This document shows positions 36,432 to 48,799 of a stretch of DNA of 64,000 nucleotides, piece by piece (the stretch's first letter is position 1; the number at the start of each line of letters is the position of its first letter). A program made the position numbers and the translations under genes. Origin of the DNA: Cynocephalus volans (Eukaryota; Chordata; Mammalia; Dermoptera; Cynocephalidae); contig NC_084463.1 in the NCBI RefSeq assembly GCF_027409185.1, positions 161,177,869-161,241,868 of the forward strand. Reading direction: 5' to 3'. A model generated the notes under the pieces. The model saw only the letters and a list, made by a program, of their open reading frames with translations. It did no database searches and was not told the origin of the DNA.

Positions 36432-36547
36432 TGGCTGGCCGGTTAGCTCAGGGGGTAGAGCACAGCGTTGACAATACCAAAGTCAAGGGTTTGGATCCCC
36501 AGACAAGCCAGCCTCAAAAAAAAAAAAAAAAAAAAAAAAAGAAAAGA
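36432..36547 (+). repeat. tRNA-derived SINE monomer with 13-bp target duplication
   Basis: TAAAAATTCCCTA lies at 36419-36431 and 36548-36560. Between them the element runs from 'tggctggccggttagctcag' to an A run of about 25. Confidence 0.93.
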
Positions 36548-36560
36548 TAAAAATTCCCTA

Positions 36561-37400
36561 AATATTTTGGGATGGTGGAGGGAGTAAAGAAGAAAATTAA
36601 TGAGCTAAGTATCCAACCAAAAGGATTAGAAAAAGAACCACGGAATAAACCCAAAAAGAGTATCAGTAGGTGGGAAATATGGTGGTAAAAGGAGAAATTA
36701 ATGAAATAGAAAAAAGCTACCAATGAAGGGCAATGACGACAAAAAGCTGGTGCTCCAGAAGGACTAGCAATGAAGCTCCCCTGAGACTGACGGGGGACAG
36801 CAGAGAAAACACCAACAATATCAGATATAAAAGAGGGGACATAACTTCAGGTACAGTCAAGATCACAAACATAAGGCAATTCTACAACTAACTTTGTGCC
36901 AGAAATTTGATACCACAGTTAAAATGAGAAAACATGAAAATATTCTTTCCTTGAAATATAACTGACTCAAGAACAGAAAACCTGATTAATCTATTACCAC
37001 TAAAAATCTACTTCAAAACATACCCCCGGGACCCCTCCAAGAAAGGCCAGACATGGTTGATTTTACAGCAAGTTTTACCCAAAAATTTAGAAATGCAAAA
37101 TTCCAATCTTATATAAACTCTTGTAATGAAAATAAAGAGAACGCTCTCCAATTCATTTTATGAAGTTAGCATAACTTTTATACAAAAACCAGACAAGGAC
37201 AGCATAGGAAATAAAAAGGTTAAATAAACCACCTCACTTATGAATCTGGATGCCAAACCCCCCCCCAAATATCAGAAAACCAAATCAAGCAATGTAATGA
37301 AAAATACATCATGTCTGTTTTACTCCAGAAATGCAGGAATGTTTTAACATGAGAAAATGTGAAGATGTTTTACCACATTTACAGATAAAGAAGAAAACCC
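36561..37400 (+). repeat. Degenerate LINE-1 ORF2 sequence
   Basis: Phrases such as 'aaaagctggtgctccagaag' and 'acaaacataaggcaattcta' follow LINE-1 ORF2 order but with many indels. No long frame survives. Confidence 0.6.
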
Positions 37401-38979
37401 ATGTGGTTAGCTCAGATTGCCATTTGTGCTCCTTAGTACATGTATAAGGGTGACTGGACGAAAGTGAGCTGGGCTGTGTGGGGAAGCCTTACTGGAAAGG
37501 ACCTGGCTGTAAATGTTGGTCCTAAAGTGATAGAGGTGTAGAGTCTGAAGGGCCACACAGTCTCAAATGTAACTGCAGGAGGGGTCAGGACCATGAGACA
37601 ACCAATCACATGGACTGGTCACAGCATGAGAGATAAAGGGCTCTCAGAACAGTCAGCTCAGCCTGGGTAACCTATTCATACATAGTTGGATCCCACCACC
37701 AAGATGGGAGAATAGAAGTAGAATTCAGCTTCAGAAAATGACAAAGGGCAGAAGTATGCAGAGCCCTATCTCCATCAAAATTCTTAGCTACAATCCACAG
37801 AAGCTAAATGGCTGATAAGAAATGGAAAAGTGAAGATTTAAAAATCTTGGGGGGGGGGGTGTTATTGGGTAGAATCACTGAGAGAGGTGGATAAAAACAT
37901 AAGACTAAGCTTACAGATACAATGCCCCCCTAAGAAACCCCAAAACAAAAACCTCCCACAAACACACACGATAAAGTCAGGAACAGTAAAAGAAGTACTT
38001 AGAGGAAAATGAATAGCCCTAAATATATTAGAAAATGACTGAAATTAAAGTAACTAAGCATACGACTCAAAAAGCTAGAAATGAGCACATAAACCCAAAG
38101 AAACAGAAGGAAAAGGCCCAGAAAGAAGACAGACCTAGCTGTTGCCAAGCTAGCCAAAGAACACGAAATACACAGAATATAGGACATGTTTGTTGGTCTT
38201 ATCTGCCCTCACACCTGGCCCTGCTTTTTTGTGGTAATAGAACCTCTCTACCTGATGGGAAACACATGTCATGTGGATCAGGTGTCACTCATCCTGTCTC
38301 TCCCAAGTCATCCATTCCTCCGGCCCCCAACCCTGGCCACAGTGACGGCTCAGGACAGGGCAAGTGATCTGAGCAAGATCAATTGGTCTTCCCTGAAACA
38401 CAGGGATCCTTAAGAAGAAACTCTTTGTCTATAAGGACTACGTATAAACTAGCGTTGCCTGCAGGAAACACCTGAAGGAGGAAAAGGGATCAATCAACCA
38501 GGAGCAGAGACAACCAAGACAAACGAGGAGAGCGTCCTGAGGAATCGTGCTGGCCTTGGATCAGCTCTGCCTGAAGTGCCACTCTTAGACCTCAGGCCAA
38601 TGGGTCCTTGCTTGAGTCTGCTAATTTGAGTTCAATTTTGTTGCTTATAAAGAAAGTCCCAAATAACAAATATTAAGCATAACTTTTTTGCCTAAAAAGT
38701 TTAAATATACATGAGATATATGACTCTACAATGATATAAATTACCAAAACTGACTCAAAGATAGAAAACTTCAGAGACAGAATGCCACAGAAGAAACTAA
38801 AAGTCAGTTAAAGATCTTTCTTTAAAAAAGACACCAAGCATGGATGTTTTTTAAATAACTTCTACTAAATTTTGAAGAAACAAATTCCTGTTCTATATAC
38901 TATTTGAGCCTGAAGAAGATTAAACATCTTCAAACCCATTCTGTATGGCCAGCATAATATTAATATCAACATAGAACAG

Positions 38980-39490
38980 GGAGATTATTAAAAAAAAAAA
39001 AGTGAAATTGGCCCAGGAATAAACATAAAAATCCTAAATAACACACTGTAAAACTAAGCAGGATTTATATCAGAATGCAAGGTTGGTTCAACATTAGGAA
39101 AATGATTAATGTAATTCAGTACAATAATAAAACAAAATATTTTTATTATCTCAATAGATGTCAGCATTCATCACTCCAAATCAAACTATTTAAAACCATG
39201 CCAATGAAAATCCCAACAGCACTTTTAGATGAAAATTGACAAGTCCATTCTGAAGTTCTTATGTAACAGAAAATATGAAAACATGAAATGGCCACAGAAT
39301 GGTAGGGTGGGGGTGGAGGAGCGGCCTAGCAAGTATCAATCAGACTATAAAATATGGTACAGACACAAAGACCAACGGGGTTAGATTAGAAATTCCAAAA
39401 AGAGATCCACATACAAGTGTGTACAGGAATTTAGTTTATTTTTTGAAAAGTATTTCCAGTGAGAAAAGAATGAACCTTCAATAAATGGTA
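38980..39490 (+). repeat. Degenerate LINE-1 ORF2 fragment
   Basis: Includes 'atgcaaggttggttcaacat', then 'caatgaaaatcccaacagca', in LINE-1 ORF2 order. The stretch 37400-38980 before it holds other old repeat sequence that I cannot name. Confidence 0.7.
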
Positions 39491-41420
39491 TAGGGACAAA
39501 TGACTCTCTTTAGGGAAAAAAAGATAAAGATAAATATACACACACATACATATCTTTAACTCATCTGGTTTTTGTATATATACATACATAACACTTTATA
39601 CACGTGTAGATGCACATACATATATACGCACATATTTAAAGCTACACTAAGCAAACAAGAGAAAGTGAATGAAAATCAGATAAATGAAGCGGTAGCTGGA
39701 GAGGATGTGGGGATCAATACAGGTTTTCCTGATTGTTTCAGAAACGAGATTCTATAGCACATTTGATGCTAAGCTAACACATATAGTAGAGAGAATGATA
39801 AACAAAAAACCAGCAACAACAAAAAAACCCCAACAAAGTCCTTACAAAAAAAAGAGAAGAAACAGCCTCCAAAGCACAAGAGGAAAGGCTTAAGTGCCAT
39901 CGGCTTACAACAGGAAGAAAAAAAACAGGGAGGTGCACAAGCACATTTGCAGACTTGGTAATGAGGTGCGAGTTCCCTCCAATGGCTACTAATTCTTAAT
40001 GAAGTATGAGCTGTGGTCGGTAATTACCACGGGAACGGAGAACTGGTAGATGAAATAGAAGTTTTGAAAGAGACATCCCAGAGTAGATCAGCTGGGCAGT
40101 GCTGAGCGTCCACTTGAGGTTTGTAATTATGAATTTAGGGTACAACTGGTGAGCCAGGTTGGCTGTTTTCTAGCGTGATAATAGTGACTCGGGTTCAGGC
40201 AGAGATGAATGATTGGGTTCACCCAGGTTTAGGGTTTTACTAGATGAACAGAATGGAGTAAGACGGGAGTGGAAGGTATGGACCATGGGACTGATGCTGC
40301 TCACTGAGGGAAGTGAAGACAGGAGGGGTGGTGAGAATGTCAGGGCTGACTTGGAGGACGAGGATAAAAAAATTTTGCAGAGGAGGTACTCGAATAAGGA
40401 AGCAAGAAAGCCAGAAGGTGGTGAATGTACAAGTATTTAAATTCAAAAGGTGCTGCAATTCCTAGTGATGTCAAGGGTCAAGGGAGTGACTAGGGATATA
40501 TATTGCGGGCCAGAAAAGAAGACAAAGGCATTAGTGGTGGGGACATCAAGGAACTTGGGAGCCATAGGGTTGAACAGCTCCATCCATGTGATATAGAAAA
40601 TAATGAAGCGGAAGACTAAATCAGTAGGACGTAAACTCTTCTATGACTGAGCAGTGACAAGGTCAATGCCAGTGTTGAAGAGGGAGAGCATACAGCCAGA
40701 GGCAAAAGGTTCAAAGAAGTGGGATGACATGGTTTGCAAGAGGGGTGGTGGAGACTGATGGTCTGAGTAGCCACAAGGAGGCCACCAACCCTACCTTCTC
40801 ATACTGAGGCACAAAAGGTGAGGGTAAAAAAGTCGCCTCCATTTAAAACGTTACTGAACAACCAGGTTTCCAATAAAATCAAGAGATGGACGAACCATTC
40901 AAAACAAGGCTAAATATATACAGAGGTTTGCTGACCACATAGCATATAATCTGCAAGTGACAGATAAGAATGGGAGAGCTGGGGTCCAACCAGGGGACGT
41001 ACACAGCAGCATGGAGGTGAGCACTCCCATAGTAACAGATGACTAAAGGCAGGGAAAGCAGCTCACCAGGCACCATGGGATTTGTCCTGAGTGTCTTTTA
41101 GAGGCAGGTGGGCACTATGTCCTAGGGCTGTAATCCTGAATGTTTGAATCCATATAAACTCCAAGCAAGCAATGAAGTGGGACTGCTCCCACTTGTTAAA
41201 CACATACAAGGAGACATCGCACAGGGCCTGACACTTTCTAACTGCCCAATGAGAGAGAAAGAGAACAAACTACCTCAGAAAGATTCCAGCCATTACCCAT
41301 TTACTTCCCATTCAGCCCACTGGCCCACCAAGCCGCCACACCAAGGAGCAGTTTTGTACATAACCACAAGTCCCCCTCCCCACAGAGAGCCACTCAGACA
41401 CCAGTACAAGTCACTACCCA
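39491..41420. other. Intergenic DNA before the EIF1AD 3' end
   Basis: An AT-rich stretch with ACAT-type low complexity (39530-39640) is followed by an old repeat related to that at 3860 (about 40040-40900). No gene was recognised. Confidence 0.5.
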
Positions 41421-41578
41421 CTAGGGATTTAATTTTCCAGGCCAGAAGGTCAGTTCAGACAGGGGCCCTGCCTTGTCCCCATCCCAGGGTGAAGATCTGC
41501 AGAGCACTATGGGAATGTCCAAGCCCAGAGTTGCTAGGGACTAGTCCCTGAGCAAGTAGAGAAGTGGGTCCCAGGACC

Positions 41579-43087
41579 TCAGGCTGCCTCCTCCTCTTCA
41601 CTCTCCTCTTCACTCTCGTGATACTGTCTGCGGTTGGTGTTAACAAAGAGATCAGAATCATCTCCAGAGCTGGACTTTTCTCCCGATGACTGTGGTTCGG
41701 CTGGGAGTTCTGGTTGAGTCTGTCTGTGTGGAGGAGGAGCAGAGTTAGCCCGACACCTTCTGGGAAAACCAGATTTGCAATTAAGGAGTCCCAAAAAGGA
41801 GGACCATTTGGCCAAGCTGTCAGGGCTCCAAAGGCCTGCCAAAATGCAGCACCCCCTTAAAGACTAAAAGAAGGGATAGAATCAGAGCAAACAGTGAAAA
41901 AATGGCCAAAGAAATAGGTAAATGCCCCTCCCCCCGACCCCAAAAGTTTGCTATAGCCATTGGTTTCAGTTAGGAATACTAACAGTGGACCCATATTATA
42001 TGCCAGGTACTGTACTAAGCAATTTTACAAGCATTGTATCCTTTAATCTTCACAGAACTCCCATTTTATAGATGAGGAAATAGAGTCTTAAAAGACTAAC
42101 TTGTTTAAAGTTGCTGAGCTATAAGTGGCAAAGCCAGAATTTTAACACAGGGCATCTGACTTTGAAGCCATACTCATAACCACATATTGTAGCACATATT
42201 TAGGAGCCATCACCATGTACTCGATGTAGGGAGAAAAGAAGGCTCTATTTTTCCTTCAAGACACCAAGACATGAACCCGTATTTTCTGTCTTCTCTACCC
42301 CAAGGTTTGTTCCTCACCTGTTCCTGTTGCTGTTGCGTTTCTCAGCCACTTCAGAGAAGGCCTCAGGCCTGTGCCAAGAGAAGAGCCAGGATCAGAGAGG
42401 ACAAAGACACCTTTCAGCAAAAAGCTTGTTCCAGCTGTCCATGCCTGGGATGCCATAATCTCCCCTCCCCTGATTCCCTAGCTAGGAAGTCAATCCCCCC
42501 AGAAGCAAGCACGCCAGTGATTGAGGGGACCATCCTACCAGAGCCCCTCCTTCTGTAGAGAGCGCACATGGTCCTTGCACAGCACAAAGGAGATCTCGGC
42601 CTTCACTTTTTCTCCCTCTTCAATGGGGTCAACAATGAGAAAGTCCCCTGTAGTGAGAAGAGAAAAAGCAAAGTCAGGACTGCTTGCAATGCGGAAAGCT
42701 AAGGCCACAGGAAATGGTTCTGTCTCCTAGAGGGTTGCCTCTCTCACCTCTCTTGATCCAGATGTTCTTACGGTATTTGGATGGCATGCTCACCAGGAAG
42801 TGCTGCCCTTGGGCTGTCTCCACCTCATGCAGATTGTTCCCTGGGGTCCTGAGTACCTGGTCCAGGAGAGACCAAGAATCAGCCAGCCTCATCAGTCAGA
42901 TCAAACACTATCTGGGCTGCACTGAACCCTACCCCCACCCCAGGAGCCCAGAAGGAGTGGAAGGGTTGGAGGCAGAGCAGCTTGTGTCCAGTGCACTCAC
43001 CCTCACAATCTGCTGCTGGTCGGAGGGCACCATGTGCTCCCCCAGCACCTCCTTCACCACATGCTTCCTCTTGGTGGCCTGAGACAT
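41579..43087 (-). CDS. EIF1AD: EIF1AD, eIF1A-domain-containing nuclear protein
   Basis: EIF1AD has an S1/eIF1A-like OB fold and is mainly nuclear; its role is less defined than that of eIF1A. Five coding exons on the minus strand: 43001-43087, 42748-42856, 42539-42647, 42318-42368 and 41579-41723. They join in frame to 166 residues, close to the human length of 165. The start [13 protein letters not shown] is followed by the OB-fold region ([19 protein letters not shown]), the stretch [15 protein letters not shown] and an acidic tail ending [13 protein letters not shown]. All borders are GT..AG. A splice acceptor just upstream of the ATG and a donor at 44355-44360 imply a 5' UTR exon in the CpG island shared with BANF1. 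An ATTAAA (complement at 41428-41433) is a possible but unproved polyadenylation signal. Confidence 0.97.
41975..42190 (+). repeat. MIR SINE in the last EIF1AD intron
   Basis: MIR order is clear: 'tatgccaggtactgtactaa', 'attttatagatgaggaaata' and 'ctgagctataagtggcaaag'. It lies between the last two EIF1AD coding exons. Confidence 0.85.
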
Positions 43088-43219
43088 GCTGGGTCCTGTC
43101 CCAGGGTGGTTTGGGATGAAGAGACTGTCAACTCCTCCTCCTGAGTTCCTTGGATGGCAGGCTCAGAACCCAGGACTGTTCTGAAGATGAGGAGGGGCCT
43201 TTTACTGAGGAGTGACACA

Positions 43220-43400
43220 GTGCCCTGGTAAGAACATGGGCCTTGAAGTCTAAGAGCCTGGATTCAAATCCTGCTCTGGCTGTTTCCCAACTTTTCAATT
43301 TCTCTAGGCCCAAGAGAAAATAGCTAACTCAACACTGTTATAAGATAAGTACTTAACATAACCTACGTCATATAAAAATAACTCCTGTTACCATAAGTTC
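43220..43400 (+). repeat. MIR fragment in the EIF1AD 5' intron
   Basis: 'aagagcctggattcaaatcc' and 'tgctctggctgtttcccaac' match the MIR 5' half. Confidence 0.65.
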
Positions 43401-43486
43401 TGGTGTGATCATAAAACTGTACATGTGTTTCAGAAAAATCATTCTGACAACCTCTCCAGAAGGCATTTGAGATAAACTATCTTTCT

Positions 43487-43670
43487 TTCTTTTTTTTTTT
43501 TTTTAAATTTATTTTGTCGATATACATTGTGGCTGATTATTGCTCCCCATCACCAAAACCTCCCTCCCTCCTCCCTCCCCCCCAACAATGTCGTTTCCGT
43601 TTGCTTGTCGTATCAACTTCAAGTAATTGTGGTTGTAATATCTTCTTCCCCCTCCCCCCGGTTTTTTTTT

Positions 43671-43707
<37 letters not shown>

Positions 43708-43837
43708 TTATATATTAATTTTTAGCTCCCACCAATAAGTGAGAACATGTGGTATTTCTCTTTCTGTGCCTGACTCGTTTCACTTAATATAATTCTCTCA
43801 AGGTCCATCCATGTTGTTGCAAATGGCAGTATTTCGA
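43487..43837 (-). repeat. Young 5'-truncated LINE-1 with target duplication
   Basis: The plus strand starts with a T run (the A tail of a minus-strand insert) and goes through 'agctcccaccaataagtgag' and 'ccatccatgttgttgcaaat', the reverse complement of the L1 3' UTR and ORF2 end. GAGATAAACTATCTTTCT occurs just before (about 43469-43486) and just after (43838-43855). The perfect long duplication and long T run point to a recent event. A (GT)n run of about 14 units lies inside at about 43676-43703. Confidence 0.92.
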
Positions 43838-44019
43838 GATAAACTATCTTTCTAAACATGCCTGTACATCCCACGTCTGGAACTACACAACACAGATACT
43901 CAATCTCTCAACACACTACAGGCAGAGAACAATTAGGTGACCTCCGCGATGGTCCAAGCCAGGAACGAGTTACTTAAAGGTCGAGGTAAGGATTGGTCTG
44001 CGGCATTTGCCGTATTTCT

Positions 44020-44191
44020 TTCTTTTTTATTTTTTTTAAAGATGACCGGTAAGGGGATCTTAACCCTTGATTTGGTGTTGTCAGCACCACGCTCACTCAA
44101 TGAGCTAACCGGCCATCCCTATATGGGATCCGAACCCACGGCCTTGGTGTTGTCAGCACCACACTCTCCCGAGTGAGCCACGGGCCGGCCC
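44020..44191 (-). repeat. tRNA-derived SINE dimer with 16-bp target duplication
   Basis: The reverse complement of the dimer is flanked by CATTTGCCGTATTTCT at 44004-44019 and 44192-44207. It sits in the EIF1AD 5' intron, about 160 bp from the donor of the 5' UTR exon. Confidence 0.95.
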
Positions 44192-44360
44192 CATTTGCCG
44201 TATTTCTGACTTAGGTACGTAGAAGACGAAAGTCGGTACCACCAAGAGTGATGATTTCCAAAGCAAACTCCGACGTGTCATCTCTCGTTGCCGTCTCCTG
44301 CCTCCCTCCCTCCCTCCCTCCCTGCCTCTGAAGAAAAACCCTCAGGAAAGACACACTTAC

Positions 44361-45290
44361 TCTGGCTCTCGGCTCCCACTGGCAACCTCGTTTTCCAGGA
44401 TGGACTCTGAGAGTGGCTCGTCCTCGACTCACTTCAAGACTGAGCCAACGAAAGCACAGAAAAGGGACTTGCCGGCGGTGACGATGGTAGCGCCAGCTTG
44501 CACTCAGGTCGCCGGCGTCCCCGGTTCCCACCAGCCGAGAGCGACGCGAGCCTGAGACGGACCCTTCTGAGCACTGTACTTCCGGTGCTCTCTCGGAAGC
44601 CTCCTGGCCATTCTTCCCCTCTCTTGTCCGTTCATCTAACTCTTCCCACCGCCAGGTCGGCCAAGCCGAGGTCCTTGAGTTCCGGGCGCCGGGCACCAGG
44701 GGACGGAAGTTTTCTTCTCAGACCTTCTCTCCCTCAAACCGGAAGAGCTTCCAGAGAAACTAGGTCATAGAAGGCGGTTCGGCTTCCCGCGTAGGACCGG
44801 GAAGGAGGCTGTGGAGGCCTTAAGGGCCTCAACTCTATGGCTCTACGTGGCTAGAAGTGCCCAACTTGGATTTTTTTTTTTTTAAGGCGGTTCTTGAGGC
44901 GACCCGGAAGCGGAAACCGAAGAAAGTTCTAGTGGATTGAGGTATCGGCGGGAGCGGCCGGTTGGCGCGAGGAGCCGTTACAGGAACCGGAGCTGCCGGT
45001 GAGCGCGAGCTGCGGAGCGGTGCCCTAGCTGGAGGCTAGAGGAGGCGCGGGGCAGAGGGGAGGAAAGGGCCGAAACGCTGTGGCGGGCAGGAGGATGCAC
45101 CGTCGGAGAGGGCTTGGCCGCGCCGCGGCGAGGGCGGGACGCGGCGCGGCGCGTGGGAGCGGGGCCGCGGGAGGGGGCGGGGCGGCGCGCGCTGGGGGCG
45201 GGGTCGCGGGAGGGAGCGCGGCGTGGAGCCCCCGGGGCTGCGGGAGCTGGCGTGCGGCGCTCTGGGCCTGCGCCTAGGAGGGCGGGGGAG
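44361..45290. promoter_or_regulatory. CpG-rich bidirectional promoter of EIF1AD and BANF1
   Basis: CpG density rises sharply here and falls off on both sides. The minus-strand EIF1AD 5' exon ends at 44361 with a GTAAGT donor, and a plus-strand BANF1 5' UTR exon ends at 44998 with GTGAGC. ETS-type core motifs are seen at 44578-44585 (ACTTCCGG), 44739-44745 and 44904-44910 (CCGGAAG). No TATA box was found between the two start regions. This is the standard layout of a housekeeping bidirectional promoter. Exact start sites cannot be read from sequence. Confidence 0.8.
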
Positions 45291-45706
45291 GCACGAAGAC
45301 CCTGCCTTTGCTTTTCCCACCAGGTGGTGGTTCCAGGCAGAGTCTGTGCCTTCTTTGCCCAGCCAAGGTCACAGGGGAAGCGACAAGTTCAGGGCGGGCC
45401 CTGGCTACTGAACTCTGGGAATCTTTTCACTGCCCCGCGTGCGCCAGCTGTTAGCGTAGGAAAGTATTTCCTCTGGGGCAGTCCCAAGACTCAGGTCCCG
45501 CGGGACGTAGAAGAGACTTCTCTTCTGTACAGTGACTTCCCCCGGACCCCGGTTGTCTCGTCTGTGAAATGAAGGGGATCGAGCAAGCCATCATATTTGT
45601 TGTCTAGCTTCCGCTTAGTTTGAGATTGCTAGTGGGCCTTGGCGAGGTCCAGGTCTTCAGCCCTAACCTGCGTTTTCTTGAGATTCCCAGATTGAGCCTG
45701 ATCAAG

Positions 45707-46237
45707 ATGACAACCTCCCAAAAGCACCGAGACTTCGTGGCAGAGCCCATGGGGGAAAAGCCAGTGGGGAGCCTGGCCGGGATTGGTGAAGTCCTGGGCA
45801 AGAAGCTGGAGGAAAGGGGCTTTGACAAGGTGTGGGGTGGCTGCGTGTACTGAGGAGGGCTGGGGATGGGAGACTACAGATTGGGAGCGAGGAAAAGTGA
45901 GCCTGTTTGTTGTGGGGTGGAGAGTGGTGTATAATCTGAGGAGGCAGCTAGAGCCTGGCCACTTGGAGGAAATGAGGTGCGGACAGAAGCTGCCCTGCCT
46001 CCCAGGCTTGTGTGCTTTGAATGCCACAGAAGTGGCTACCTTGCTCTTAGCCCCCGGAGAGCACTTAGTGGTGTGCCCTTTGTTTTGCAGGCCTATGTGG
46101 TCCTTGGCCAGTTTCTGGTGCTAAAGAAAGATGAAGACCTCTTCCGGGAGTGGCTGAAGGACACATGTGGCGCTAATGCCAAGCAGTCCCGGGACTGCTT
46201 TGGTTGCCTCCGAGAGTGGTGTGATGCCTTCTTGTGA
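45707..46237 (+). CDS. BANF1: BANF1, barrier-to-autointegration factor
   Basis: BANF1 is a small dimeric DNA-binding protein that cross-bridges chromatin, binds LEM-domain proteins and lamins, and helps reassemble the nuclear envelope after mitosis. Two coding exons, 45707-45829 and 46091-46237, give 89 residues, the exact family length. The N-terminus [11 protein letters not shown] contains the Ser/Thr residues phosphorylated by VRK1. The helix-hairpin-helix region [14 protein letters not shown] follows, and the C-terminus is LREWCDAFL. As far as I recall the human protein, this one is identical to it. A non-coding 5' exon ends at 44998 in the shared CpG island, and the acceptor before 45691 lies 16 bases upstream of the ATG. 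Confidence 0.98.
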
Positions 46238-46599
46238 TGCTGTCTGGGGTGCCGTCAATCCCCAGCCCCAGCATTGAGTCTTCTGAGTTTGCAGTTGAGT
46301 GGGGGGGACTCCTTCCCTGTCCTCTACAAAGGAAAAGATTGCTGTTGTTGTACTCACCTTCTACGTACTCCAGGGTCTTTTGGGAGTTCTCTCCCATTGC
46401 CATTTCAACTTTTTTGGAATTCTCACACTTGCATGCATCTCCCTTCCTTCTCCTTACCCTGCCAGTTCTTGGTGACAATTACCAGCTTTCCTGAGTGAAT
46501 TACTGGCCCTTCCTTCACCCCCATCCTCATCTCTGGTCTGTTTGGTGCCATTTGGCTCCTTTTTGGCAGAACAGTCGTCCTTGTAAAGTTTTTTAGATT

Positions 46600-46605
46600 A
46601 ATAAA
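46600..46605 (+). terminator. BANF1: BANF1 polyadenylation signal AATAAA
   Basis: The AATAAA lies 363 bases after the BANF1 stop codon, followed by a GT-rich stretch ('tgggctttgtgttg') suited to a downstream element. Confidence 0.85.
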
Positions 46606-47429
46606 GTCAGTGGCCTTCATGACTGACTGGGCTTTGTGTTGAAAAGCAAGTGGGCTGGAAGTTGCCACTTCCCCAGGGGCTGACCAGGTCTGGCGCAGTC
46701 CTTATCAGTAGAGACCGAAACTAGCAGCTCCCCTTCCTGCTCCTGTAGGGCAGCCACCCTAGCCCCGTGGGCCTTGGGCAGATGCCTTGGAGTGTCTCAA
46801 TCCCTGAGTAATGTGGGAGAGAATGTGGGTTGATCTCTTCCTGGGAACCAAATGGCTATGGTGTTCCAGAAGTCTCTCAAGTCAACAGCTGGGCAATGCT
46901 GCACCTGGTGGAAAAGTCAGTGGGAGTCAGAGGTACCAGGAAGAGGGTGGGCCGGAAGTGGGTAAGAGTTCACCTGTCAGGTACGACTTCATCTGCTCTC
47001 CTGGCCTCTGGAAGGGGTGGGCGGGGCTCTTGCCATTTGCCCTGCTCTCTTCTATTCAGTACATTTTAGTTTTGTTCTTTCCTGAACACTTAATATGAAC
47101 TAGTCCTGAAGCTAAGATCTTTGCAAATGTATTTTTCTTCCACTATAATAGTCATTGTTTTTCTTTTACAGGTGTAGAAACTTGGGACTCAGAGAGACTA
47201 AGTATTTTCCCTTTAGACTTGCTGTTGGGAAGTAGCCAGACTAGAACTTAAACTGTAACTTGGAAATACCTGGGAGCCCATGTTCCTTGGTTATGTCACT
47301 CAGTCGCTCTGAGCCCCAGTTTCCCCACTTGGATAATGAGGTTGTTGTAGGGACCAGATGAAAGTATAAACAAGACAGAATTTTCCTCATAAGGTTTATT
47401 GTCTGGTGAGGTAAGAATGACAGATACTA
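46606..47429. other. Intergenic DNA after BANF1
   Basis: No gene was recognised. A decayed MIR-like piece ('aatatgaactagtcctgaag', 'gtagaaacttgggactcaga') is at about 47070-47240. Confidence 0.5.
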
Positions 47430-48480
47430 AAACCCAAATACAAAAATTGGTATAAGAGAAGATTTTCATGATCTCAGGGTAGAGAAAAATTAAGAAGAGA
47501 AAATCATCAAATTATTAATATTACAAACTTCTCTTTGTCTAAAGATACCATAAAGAGAATGAAGTGACAAAACCAGAGTGGGAAAGTATATTTGCAACAA
47601 TATAAACAAAGAACTGTATTCAGAGCACACAGACGTGCAGTCAGGAAAAAAGCAGAGGACATGATAGAAAAACGGGTAAAAGACCTGAAAGGCCATCCGC
47701 AAAGAAGGTAGCCTAAAAGTCGACAAGCATTGAAAATGTGTTCAACTTCAGTAGTCAGAAATGCAAGTACCATTAACACCCACCCATTGGCAAAAATTGT
47801 TAAAGTTGAACACTACCTGGTGTTGATGAGCACATGGAGCAACAGGAACTGATAACCAGGTGGTGGGAGTGTAAATTGGTATGAACACTTCAGGAAAACA
47901 GTTGGGGGTTATTTAGTAAAACTGACACACCCTGTGACCCAGCAATTCCACTCAGGACTGCCTCGAAGAAGCTCCTGGGCACCTGCACCAAGACCTGCGT
48001 GAGCAGTCACAGCTGCATTGTTTACATAGCCCCCAGCTGGGAACAGCTCTAACAGCTGTCAGTACTGGAGGAGGGAAGTTGTGGCACATTCACATCTTAG
48101 AACTGCACAGCCGTGGAAGTGAGCAATGTCTGTGCTGTGGATGAATCATAGTATGGAGTGAATGAAGCAAAACAAAATAGTGTAAAGTTGGAAAGTAAGT
48201 TTTTACTTAGGGATTCTTGCCATGGATGGTAAAACTAGAAAGAAAACCAAGGGAATGCTTATTGCAAAAGCCAACCTTATTGCAAAAGACTACTTTTGGG
48301 AGAGGAAGGGAGCATGGTGAGTGGGAGGGTGTGGGGGTAGGAGTGCAGTTTCTGTTTCTCGACCTGTGGGGCATAGTACATTGAGTCTGTACTTGTTAAA
48401 ACTGAGCGAGTGTGGGGCTGTGCCCTTTTCTGTGTATTAGCTACATCTCAGAGTAATAGAAGGAAGAGGGTCACCACAGA
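47430..48480 (+). repeat. Old LINE-1 3' portion
   Basis: 'aaacttctctttgtctaaag', 'ggtgggagtgtaaattggta' and 'cccagcaattccactcagga' are LINE-1 ORF2 3'-end phrases in plus orientation, with many mutations. Confidence 0.8.
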
Positions 48481-48799
48481 TAAAGCCCTGGGGATGGAAC
48501 AATTATGTGGTAGGTCAGGAAACTGTTGTTAGCAGGGGTGATGGTTCAGCGCAAGGATGGACCTGGGAAGGGTGAGTGACACACCGTGGTAGTCGCCAGG
48601 TGCCATAGCAGGTCCCAGCTTGCACTACAGGCCACTTTGGAAGGGGGCTAGTTTGAAGCCCAGACTGAGGTGGAAATGAGGGTTCTCCCTGGATTTTCAG
48701 ACCATACTGCTTCTGATGTTTTCCTGGATGGGTCCAGGGTCACCCAGAGTCCCCTCAGCCTCGACCTTTGTGCTGTGATGCCATCACAGGCCTGGTGTG

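Noticed and set aside
44211-44696. A 161-codon minus-strand open frame over the EIF1AD promoter
   Set aside because: It lies in the CpG-rich 5' UTR region, crosses the likely splice donor at 44355-44360 and has no recognisable domain.
45114-45572. A 152-codon plus-strand Arg/Gly/Ala-rich open frame before BANF1
   Set aside because: Composition follows from high GC; no family resemblance, and it precedes the real BANF1 start at 45707.
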